From positions 1 through 35,915 of the forward strand of contig CAJUPU010000032.1 in assembly GCA_910588495.1 (NCBI GenBank): 35,915 nt of DNA. The letters run 5' to 3'. How positions within the stretch are numbered: the first letter of the stretch is position 1; each line of letters begins with the position of its first letter. Below are positions 30,101 through 35,915 of the stretch, in pieces. The translations under genes and the position numbers were made by a program. The notes below the pieces were generated by a model that made no database searches, was not told where the DNA came from, and saw nothing but the letters and a program-made list of their open reading frames with translations. Origin of the DNA: an uncultured Oscillospiraceae bacterium. Lineage in GTDB: Bacteria > Bacillota > Clostridia > Oscillospirales > Oscillospiraceae.

Positions 30101-30427
30101 GGGCGCGCTTGGCGGGTTGGAGTCGTGCTGCGCCTGCTCGCCACGCGCGGCTTCCCTCCGTCTCGGGCAAAACCCGCCGCTGCTTCGCTGCGGCTGGGCT
30201 TTTCCCCTCGCTCCGGTCCATCCGCGCTGCTCGCGACGGCTCCGCAACCTGAAGTCGCGCTTCGTCTTGTCACGCTGCGAAGCGGCCAGGGCGCTCGGTC
30301 GCTTTCGCTGCGACTCGGCCTGGTCTCCGGGCGGCTGTGCCGCCCTGCGCTCGGCCTCGCTTCCCTCCAAGCTCTCTCACTGTCCGCTTCTTCGCGCTTC
30401 GCTTGCTCGCGACGGCTCCGCAACCTG
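30101..30427 (-). repeat. structured repeat cluster D (about two units, inverted)
   Basis: The cluster begins at the mfd stop and ends just before the PrsA-like gene promoter. Unit 1 (about 30101-30251) holds GGGCAAAA...TTTTCCCC (30166-30206) around a GCCGC/GCGGC stem. Unit 2 (about 30269-30427) has a diverged central part but keeps the family ends: GTCACGCTGCGAAGCGG (inverted tail) and a CTTCTTCGCGCTT boundary. Both units end with the same 21-base segment, starting GCTCGCGACGG, at about 30230-30250 and 30407-30427. Confidence 0.75.
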
Positions 30428-30432
30428 GATAT

Positions 30433-30461
30433 TTGCATTTTCCCCGCCCCTGGTGTATAAT
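30433..30461 (+). promoter_or_regulatory. sigma-A promoter of the PrsA-like gene
   Basis: -35 TTGCAT (30433-30438), 17-bp spacer, perfect -10 TATAAT (30456-30461), beginning only 6 bp after repeat cluster D. Confidence 0.8.
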
Positions 30462-30511
30462 GGCGGGACACGCCCCAACGTGTAAACTTATCCCTTGGAT
30501 TGGAGATCATG

Positions 30512-31681
30512 ATGAAAAACTGGAAACGACTGACGGCCCTTCTTCTGTCCGGGGCCATGGCCCTGTCTCTGTTCGCCTGCGGCATCACCGCCGACCCCAC
30601 CAGCGGCGATCCCTCCGCCGCCCCCTCCGCCGGGGACGCCAGCCCCGATCCCGACCCCTCCGCCTCCCCCCAGATCGTGGCCGACCTGACCAAGGCCCCG
30701 CTGGAGTTCGCCGCCGGGGTGTCCCCCCAGGACGTGCTGCTCACCGTCAACGGCGAGGAGGTCCCCGCCGACCTGGTGCTCTACTGGCTGAATTACGCCT
30801 GCTATTACTTCATGTACTCCTACGGCATCTACGGCATGAGCATGGCCGAATACGGCGATCAGCTCATCGACGACGCGGTGTCCATCTGCCTCAGCGAGGT
30901 GCTGCTGCGCCAGAAGGCGGCCCAGCTGGGCTGTCTGCCCACCGACGCCCAGGCCCAGCAGGCCCAGGCGGAGATGGAGGGCGACCCGGACACCCTGAAG
31001 CTGTTCCGGGAGTCCTATGGGCTCACCGACCAGTCCATCCAATACCTCTATCTGGCCAACGCCTACTATGACAACATGCTGGCCGCCGTCACCCACGAGC
31101 CCAGCCAGGAGGAGCTGGAGGACTATCTGGACAGCAGCAAGATCTACCGGGTCAAGCACATCCTGCTCAAGACGGTGGACGACGACCACAAGCCCCTGCC
31201 CGACGACGAGATCGCCGCCAAAAAGGCCCGGGCGGAGGAGCTGCTCTCCCAGCTCCAGGGGGTGGCCGCCGACGGCCTGGAGGCCAAGTTCGACGAGCTG
31301 ATGATGGCCAACAGCGAGGACGATCCCCAGAGCAACCCCGACGGCTACATCGCCGGACCCAGCATGAAGATGGTGGAGCCCTTCGAGACCGCTTCCATGG
31401 CGCTGGAGGAGGGCGGGCTGTCCGGCATCGTGGAGACCGAGTTCGGCTACCACATCATCCTGCGCCTCCCCATCCCAGAGGAGACGCTGGCCGAGCACAG
31501 GAACGGCTTCCGGGCCTCCTCCCTCCAGGCCCAGGCCGAGCAGTGGCAGCAGGAGGCGCAGGTGGTCCGGGCGGACGCCCTGGACCAGCTGGACGCGGCG
31601 GATTTCTACGCCCGGATGAACGCCTATCAGACGGCCCTGGCGGAGCGGGACGCCCCCGCCGAGAGCGGGGCGGTGGGATGA
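30512..31681 (+). CDS. PrsA/SurA-like peptidyl-prolyl isomerase lipoprotein
   Basis: The 389-residue protein starts with a lipoprotein signal peptide (MKNWKRLTALLLSGAMALS, lipobox LFAC, lipidated Cys 23) and a flexible Pro/Ser/Asp linker. A SurA-type N-terminal helical region and a parvulin (PpiC) domain follow (about residues 205-320: YRVKHILLKTVDD, NSEDDPQSNPDGYIAGP, FGYHIILR), then a helical tail. PrsA foldases help secreted proteins fold at the outer face of the membrane. ATG 30512 has 6-nt spacing to GGAG; ATG 30509 and TTG 30500 are alternatives. A PpiC gene after mfd is common in clostridia. Confidence 0.93.
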   Translation: MKNWKRLTALLLSGAMALSLFACGITADPTSGDPSAAPSAGDASPDPDPSASPQIVADLTKAPLEFAAGVSPQDVLLTVNGEEVPADLVLYWLNYACYYFMYSYGIYGMSMAEYGDQLIDDAVSICLSEVLLRQKAAQLGCLPTDAQAQQAQAEMEGDPDTLKLFRESYGLTDQSIQYLYLANAYYDNMLAAVTHEPSQEELEDYLDSSKIYRVKHILLKTVDDDHKPLPDDEIAAKKARAEELLSQLQGVAADGLEAKFDELMMANSEDDPQSNPDGYIAGPSMKMVEPFETASMALEEGGLSGIVETEFGYHIILRLPIPEETLAEHRNGFRASSLQAQAEQWQQEAQVVRADALDQLDAADFYARMNAYQTALAERDAPAESGAVG

Positions 31682-31682
31682 G

Positions 31683-31704
31683 GCCGCCGCTTGACAGCGG
31701 CGGC
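31683..31704 (+). terminator. GC-rich hairpin after the PrsA-like gene
   Basis: A perfect 8-bp stem GCCGCCGC/GCGGCGGC with the 6-nt loop TTGACA starts one base after the stop. There is no T-run, so it may stabilise the mRNA end rather than terminate. The TTGACA loop is not counted as a promoter because no -10 is properly spaced. Confidence 0.45.
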
Positions 31705-31722
31705 GGATCGTATGAGCCCCCC

Positions 31723-31751
31723 TTGACAGGCGCCCTCCTATCTGGTATCAT
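31723..31751 (+). promoter_or_regulatory. sigma-A promoter of the riboswitch-ATPase unit
   Basis: Consensus -35 TTGACA (31723-31728), 17-bp spacer, -10 TATCAT (31746-31751); start predicted near 31758. Confidence 0.85.
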
Positions 31752-31758
31752 CTTTGCA

Positions 31759-31967
31759 CAAGTGATAGGGGAGTAACCGGCGGGACCTGTCCCGTGACGA
31801 TGGCCAACAGCAAGGCGGCTCCGCCTGGCCTTCGCCGGCACGAACTGCGCTCGTCCGCTTCGTTGTGCCTCCTCCCCCCGCAAGCGCCGAAGGGCGGCTT
31901 TGCGGGGACCCCGGGGATCAAACGGTAAGACCTATCCACAGCGTCATGCTGTGGATAGGTCTTTTTT
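31759..31967 (+). promoter_or_regulatory. yybP-ykoY (Mn2+) riboswitch with terminator
   Basis: The RNA has the family GGGGAGTA loop (31768-31775) and ends in the GTAAGACCTAT segment. P1 pairs GTG and ATAGG (31762-31769) with CCTAT and CAC (31931-31939). A perfect 16-bp terminator stem (31927-31942 with 31948-31963) with a 5-nt loop and six T uses the same CCTATCCAC strand, so P1 and terminator exclude each other. Mn2+ binding should stabilise P1 and allow transcription of the downstream ATPase. yybP-ykoY RNAs are established Mn2+ sensors that switch on Mn2+ export genes. Confidence 0.85.
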
Positions 31968-32048
31968 GTTTCCTGCTTGTCCCCTTCCCTACCATTCGAC
32001 CCGGCAGGATCAGTATATTTGATGCAGTAGAAAAGGAGTGTTGGACTT

Positions 32049-34676
32049 ATGAGCCAATGGTACGCCAAGACCGCCGGCCAGACGCTGAGCGAGCTGGACG
32101 CCCGCCGCTCCGGCCTCTCCCCCCAGGAGGCCCAGGACCGGCTGGAGCGGTACGGCCCCAACAAGCTGGCCGGAGCTAAGAAAAAACCCCTGTGGGCCCG
32201 GTTTTTGGACCAGATGCGGGACCCCATGATCCTGGTGCTGCTGGCCGCGGCGGCGCTGTCCCTGGTGTCGTCGGGGGGCGAGGACTGGATCGAGGCCGTC
32301 ATCATCCTGGTGATCGTGGTGGTGAACGCCTGCATCTCCATCTCCCAGGAGGACAGCGCGGAAAAGGCCCTGGAGGCCTTGCAGAAGATGTCCGCCCCCC
32401 TGGCCAAGGTGGTCCGGGGCGGAGAGCAGATCCGGCTGGAGACCGACCTGCTGGTCCCCGGCGACATCATCGTGCTGGAGGCAGGGGACCTGGTGCCCGC
32501 CGACGCCCGCATCCTGGAGTGCGCCAACCTGAAGGCCGACGAGTCCGCCATGACGGGGGAGTCGGTGCCGGTGAACAAGCAGGCGGACCAGGTCCTGCCC
32601 GCCGAGACCGTGCTGGGCGACCGGAGCAACATGGCGATCTCCTCCACCGTGATCACCAACGGCCGGGCCCTGTGCGTGGTGACGGACACGGGGATGGACA
32701 CCGAGGTGGGCCGGATCGCCGGGATGCTCCTGGGGGAGGAGGACACCGCCACCCCCCTCCAGCGCAAGCTGGCGGAGATCTCCAAGACCCTGTCCTTCGT
32801 ATGCCTGGCGGTGTGCGCGGTGATGTTCGGGGTGGGGATGCTCTATCACCGCCCCGTGCTGGAGATGCTCATGGCGGCGGTATCCCTGGCGGTGGCCGCC
32901 ATCCCCGAGGGCCTGCCCGCCATCGTCACCATCGTGCTGGCCCTGGGGGTGCAGCGGATGGTGAAGCATAACGCCATCGTGAAAAAGCTCCCCGCTGTGG
33001 AGACCCTGGGCTGCGCCGGGGTGATCTGCTCGGACAAGACGGGCACCCTCACCCAGAACCGCATGACGGTGCAGCAGGTATGGACCCCCGGCGACCGCCA
33101 CCGCCGGGAGGCGCTGACCATCGGGGCGCTGTGCAACGACACGGTGCTGTCCGCCGACGGCAAGACCGCGGGCGACCCCACCGAGACCGCGTTCGTGGAC
33201 GCCGCCCTCCTGGACGGCCTGGACAAGAACGTGCTGGAGCGGGAGATGCCCCGGGCGGCCGAGCTGCCCTTCGACTCCGACCGGAAGCTCATGTCCACCG
33301 TCCACCCCCTGCCGGACCACCCGGGCAAATGGCGGGTGATGGTGAAGGGCGCTCCCGACGTGCTGCTGTCAAGGTGCACCCACATCCTGGCGGGGTCCGC
33401 CGCCCCCCTCACCGCCGCCCTGGCCCGGGATGTGGAGGCCGCCAACGCCTCCATGGGGTCCCAGGCCCTGCGGGTCCTCGCCTGTGGGTATAAAGACATC
33501 GAAACATTACCCTCTGGAGAGCCCACCAGCGAAGAATTGGAGACCGGCCTCACCTTCGTGGGGCTGGTGGGCATGATCGACCCGCCCCGGATGGAGGTCA
33601 AGGCCGCGGTGGAACAGTGCTACGCCGCGGGGATACGCCCGGTGATGATCACCGGGGACCACAAGCTCACCGCCGTAGCCATCGCCAAGGAGCTGGATAT
33701 CTTCCGCAGCGGTGACCTTGCCATCACCGGGGAGGACTTGGACTTTATGCCCCAGGAGCTGCTGGAGCAGGATGTGGACCGGTTCTCCGTCTATGCCAGA
33801 GTGTCCCCCGAGCACAAGATGCGCATCGTGAAGGCGTGGCAGAAGAAGGGCATGGTGGTGGCCATGACGGGAGACGGGGTGAACGATGCCCCGGCCCTGA
33901 AGGTGGCCGACATCGGCTGCGCCATGGGGATCACCGGCACCGACGTGGCCAAGGGCGCGGCGGACATGATCCTCACCGACGACAACTTCGCCACCATCGT
34001 CAAGGCGGTGGAGCAGGGCCGGGGCATCTACTCCAACATCAAAAAGGCCATCCACTATCTCCTCTCCTGCAACATCGGGGAGATCGTCACCCTGTTTTTG
34101 GCCACCCTGTTCAACTTCCACCAGCCTCCCCTGGTGGCGGTGCAGCTGCTGTGGCTCAATCTGGTCACCGACTCCCTGCCCGCCCTGGCCCTGGGCATGG
34201 AGCCGGTGGAGCCCTCCGTCATGGAGGAGAAGCCCCGCCCCGCCGGGCAGCCCCTGTTCACCAGAGACTTCTCCATCCGGCTGGCCTGGCAGGGGCTGAT
34301 GGTGGGCCTGCTCACCCTGGGGGCCTACTGGCTGGGGGAGTACGTGCTCAGCGACCCCTCCCTGGCCGACGCCACCGCCAACACCATGGCCTTCGCCACG
34401 CTGACCTTCTGCCAGCTGTTCCATGCGTTCGACGTGCGCAGCGAGCGCCAGTCCATCGCCCACATCGGCCTCACCTCCAACCCCGCCATGAACAAAGCCT
34501 TCCTGGTGGGCATGGCCCTGCAGCTGGCGGTGCTGCTGATGCCCCCCCTCATGAACGTGTTCCGCGTGTGTGCCCTGAGCGGCGTGGAATGGCTGGTGGT
34601 GCTGGGGCTGTCCCTGACGCCGCTGGTGGTGTGCGAGATCGAAAAAGCGGTGCGAAGAAGCGCGAAGCCGTCGTGA
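32049..34676 (+). CDS. P-type (P2A) cation ATPase, probable Mn2+/Ca2+ exporter
   Basis: The 875-residue pump has the P-type layout: N-terminal cation-ATPase region, actuator with TGES (ESAMTGESVPV), the phosphorylated Asp in DKTGTLT (D329), the nucleotide domain with KGAPD, and the hinge GDGVNDAPAL. Ion-site residues match the SERCA family: PEGLP in M4 (286-290), NIGE in M5, and NLVTD in M6 (N704, D708). Lactococcal YoaB, a homologous pump under yybP-ykoY control, is tied to Mn2+ homeostasis, so Mn2+ export is favoured; Ca2+ remains possible. ATG 32049 follows AAGGAGTG. The last codons and stop (RSAKPS) lie inside repeat cluster E. Confidence 0.93.
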   Translation: MSQWYAKTAGQTLSELDARRSGLSPQEAQDRLERYGPNKLAGAKKKPLWARFLDQMRDPMILVLLAAAALSLVSSGGEDWIEAVIILVIVVVNACISISQEDSAEKALEALQKMSAPLAKVVRGGEQIRLETDLLVPGDIIVLEAGDLVPADARILECANLKADESAMTGESVPVNKQADQVLPAETVLGDRSNMAISSTVITNGRALCVVTDTGMDTEVGRIAGMLLGEEDTATPLQRKLAEISKTLSFVCLAVCAVMFGVGMLYHRPVLEMLMAAVSLAVAAIPEGLPAIVTIVLALGVQRMVKHNAIVKKLPAVETLGCAGVICSDKTGTLTQNRMTVQQVWTPGDRHRREALTIGALCNDTVLSADGKTAGDPTETAFVDAALLDGLDKNVLEREMPRAAELPFDSDRKLMSTVHPLPDHPGKWRVMVKGAPDVLLSRCTHILAGSAAPLTAALARDVEAANASMGSQALRVLACGYKDIETLPSGEPTSEELETGLTFVGLVGMIDPPRMEVKAAVEQCYAAGIRPVMITGDHKLTAVAIAKELDIFRSGDLAITGEDLDFMPQELLEQDVDRFSVYARVSPEHKMRIVKAWQKKGMVVAMTGDGVNDAPALKVADIGCAMGITGTDVAKGAADMILTDDNFATIVKAVEQGRGIYSNIKKAIHYLLSCNIGEIVTLFLATLFNFHQPPLVAVQLLWLNLVTDSLPALALGMEPVEPSVMEEKPRPAGQPLFTRDFSIRLAWQGLMVGLLTLGAYWLGEYVLSDPSLADATANTMAFATLTFCQLFHAFDVRSERQSIAHIGLTSNPAMNKAFLVGMALQLAVLLMPPLMNVFRVCALSGVEWLVVLGLSLTPLVVCEIEKAVRRSAKPS

Positions 34677-35101
34677 GCAGCGCGGATGGACCGAAGCGAG
34701 GGCAAGAGCCCAGCCGCCGCAAAGCGGAGGCGGGTCTTGCCCGAGTCAGAGGGAAGCCGCGCGTCGCGAACAGGCGGAGCGTGACAACCAGAAGCGCGAA
34801 GCCGTCGTGAGCAGCGCGGATGGACCGAAGCGAGGGCAGGAGCCCAGCCGCCGCAAAGCGGAGGCGGGTCTTGCCCGAGCGGTCGGGAAGCCGCGCGTCG
34901 CGAACAGGCGGAGCGTGACAACCAGAAGCGCGAAGCCGTCGTGAGCAGCGCGGATGGACCGAAGCGAGGGCAAGAGCCCAGCCGCCGCAAGGCGGAGGCG
35001 GGTCTTGTCCGAGCGGTCGGGAAGCCGCGCGTCGCGAACAGGCGGAGCGTAACAACCAGAAGCGCGAAGCCGTCGTGAGCAGCGCGGATGGACCGAAGCG
35101 A
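34656..35101 (+). repeat. structured repeat cluster E (3.3 tandem units of exactly 134 bp)
   Basis: Units start at 34656, 34790, 34924 and 35058 with an exact 134-bp period; the last stops at 35101. Each full unit has a large hairpin: GGGCAAGA (34700-34707 in unit 1) pairs with TCTTGCCC (34735-34742) around CCC/GGG, GCC/GGC and CCGC/GCGG stems and an AAA loop. Units differ by only a few substitutions, so amplification is recent. The first unit overlaps the end of the ATPase gene by 21 bp. Bases 35102-35164 hold nothing I can identify. Confidence 0.92.
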
Positions 35102-35164
35102 CGGCTTTGACCGGGGCGTACCCGCAAAATTTTGAGAAAGCAGACGAAACATCCCGTTTGCCTG

Positions 35165-35193
35165 TTGCAATTTTGGCCCTGCCAGTTTATAAT
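35165..35193 (+). promoter_or_regulatory. sigma-A promoter of the thiolase gene
   Basis: -35 TTGCAA (35165-35170), 17-bp spacer, perfect -10 TATAAT (35188-35193); start predicted near 35200. Confidence 0.85.
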
Positions 35194-35203
35194 GTTAGTC
35201 AAG

Positions 35204-35223
35204 ATCTTAACGATCGTTAGGAT
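35204..35223. promoter_or_regulatory. near-perfect 20-bp palindromic operator
   Basis: A perfect 12-bp core TAACGATCGTTA is flanked by ATC/GAT arms with one mismatched pair. It sits at about +4 to +23 of the thiolase transcript, a position suited to repression by a dimeric regulator. The regulator is not encoded in the window. Confidence 0.7.
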
Positions 35224-35275
35224 CATGACAATGTATCCGGTCCAACAAAATTTTCTGATTTGGAGGTCGATTCCC

Positions 35276-35915
35276 ATGAAAGATCTGTACGTGGTCAGCT
35301 GCTGCCGCACCGCCGTGGGCTCCTTCGGCGGGAGCCTGAAGGACACCCCCGCCACCGACCTGGGCGCCATCGTGGTCAAGGAGGCCCTGAAGCGGGCCAA
35401 CGTGGCTCCCGAGAACGTGGACGAGGTCATGTTCGGCTGCATCCTGACTGCTGCCCAGGGCCAGAACCCCGCCCGCCAGGTGGCCATCAAGGCCGGCATC
35501 CCCTACAGCATCCCCGCCTACACCGTGGGCATGGTGTGCGGCTCCGGCATGAAGTCCGTCATCGAGGCCGGCCGGGCCATCCGCTCCGGCGATGCGGAGA
35601 TCGTGGTGTGCGGCGGCACCGAGAACATGAGCGCGGCCCCCTTCGCCTCCATGGACGCCCGCTGGGGCGCCCGCATGGGCGATAAGAAGCTGGTGGACAC
35701 CATGATCCGCGACGGCCTGTGGGACGCCTACAACAACTATCACATGGGCACCACCGCCGAGAACATCTGCGACATCTGGGGCATCACCCGGGAGGAGCTG
35801 GACGCCTTCGCCGCCGGCTCCCAGCAGAAGACCGAAGCCGCCCAGAAGGCCGGCAAGTTCGAGGACGAGATCGTCCCCGTGATGATCAAGAAGAAGAAGG
35901 AAATGGTGGAGTTCA
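35276..35915 (+). CDS. thlA: acetyl-CoA C-acetyltransferase (thiolase), 5' part, cut by the window end
   Basis: The first 213 residues of a thiolase are visible. The nucleophilic Cys is residue 88 in MVCGSGMKSV, with the family segments CRTAVGSFGGSLKD, GQNPARQVAIKAG and CGGTENMSAAPFA. The enzyme condenses two acetyl-CoA to acetoacetyl-CoA, the first step of the butyrate pathway in clostridia, or runs in reverse for degradation. About 180 residues, with the second catalytic Cys and His, lie beyond the window. ATG 35276 follows TTTGGAGGTCG. A strong promoter and a palindromic operator precede it. Whether crotonase-type genes follow is not visible. Confidence 0.93.
   Translation, partial: MKDLYVVSCCRTAVGSFGGSLKDTPATDLGAIVVKEALKRANVAPENVDEVMFGCILTAAQGQNPARQVAIKAGIPYSIPAYTVGMVCGSGMKSVIEAGRAIRSGDAEIVVCGGTENMSAAPFASMDARWGARMGDKKLVDTMIRDGLWDAYNNYHMGTTAENICDIWGITREELDAFAAGSQQKTEAAQKAGKFEDEIVPVMIKKKKEMVEF

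Noticed and set aside
31691..31714. TTGACA at 31691 as a second promoter for the riboswitch
   Set aside because: It is the loop of a perfect hairpin and lacks a well-spaced -10; the TTGACA at 31723 has one.
34656..35101. CRISPR array
   Set aside because: Repeats are 134 bp with no unique spacers and no cas genes nearby; it is a plain tandem duplication.
34325..35499. Long minus-strand open frames of about 280-316 codons across cluster E with a repeating protein motif
   Set aside because: They arise because the 134-bp repeat lacks stops in these frames and shifts frame each unit; they run antisense to the ATPase and thiolase genes and have no ribosome binding sites.

Overview
The window is 35.9 kb of very GC-rich DNA with Firmicutes features: strong AGGAGG-type ribosome binding sites, sigma-A promoters with 17-bp spacers, Rho-independent terminators, TPP and yybP-ykoY riboswitches, NfnAB, PrsA-like and YtrA-like proteins. 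With an L-lactate dehydrogenase and a thiolase (butyrate/acetoacetyl-CoA type), this points to a high-GC anaerobic clostridium, most likely an Oscillospiraceae gut lineage such as the Flavonifractor/Lawsonibacter/Intestinimonas group. That placement is inference from gene content and composition; no search was run.

Layout. 1-3683: rpsO, a small membrane protein gene and pnp, with structured repeats between them. 3684-4259: GC-rich, palindrome-dense non-coding stretch. 4260-7048: BlaI-type repressor and M56 (BlaR1-like) membrane protease pair with two operators. 7049-7326: non-coding stretch with nested palindromes. 7327-11981, minus strand: a compact cluster (transcription order GNAT, TmrB-like ATPase, HAD phosphatase, lspA, RluD-type pseudouridine synthase, two zinc-ribbon membrane proteins, then ldh behind a terminator-like hairpin). 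12048-14301, minus: nfnA-nfnB (electron-bifurcating transhydrogenase). 14495-16845, minus: a membrane-anchored hypothetical protein and a LysM/G5/M23 cell-wall hydrolase. 17119-18793, plus: TPP riboswitch, thiT and a Cof-type HAD phosphatase. 18877-20433: lipoprotein, HD hydrolase and a 48-residue protein. 20548-23766, minus: GntR(YtrA)-ABC ATPase-ABC permease operon. 23900-31681, plus: HD protein, prs, pth, mfd and a PrsA-like foldase. 31723-34676: yybP-ykoY (Mn2+) riboswitch and a P-type Ca2+/Mn2+ ATPase. 35165-35915: promoter, operator and the 5' part of a thiolase gene cut by the window edge.

The least explained element is a family of about 110-180 bp structured repeats: roughly eleven units in five clusters (507-887, 1309-1448, 25699-25923, 30101-30427, 34656-35101). 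Four clusters start at, or within a few bases of, a stop codon (rpsO, prs, mfd, the P-type ATPase). Each unit centres on a long hairpin whose basal stem keeps pairing through compensatory changes, so selection on a folded nucleic acid is plausible. Two further palindromic elements (3731-3846 and 7071-7316) and a 22-bp stem between rpsO and pnp add to a window whose non-coding DNA is unusually rich in structure.
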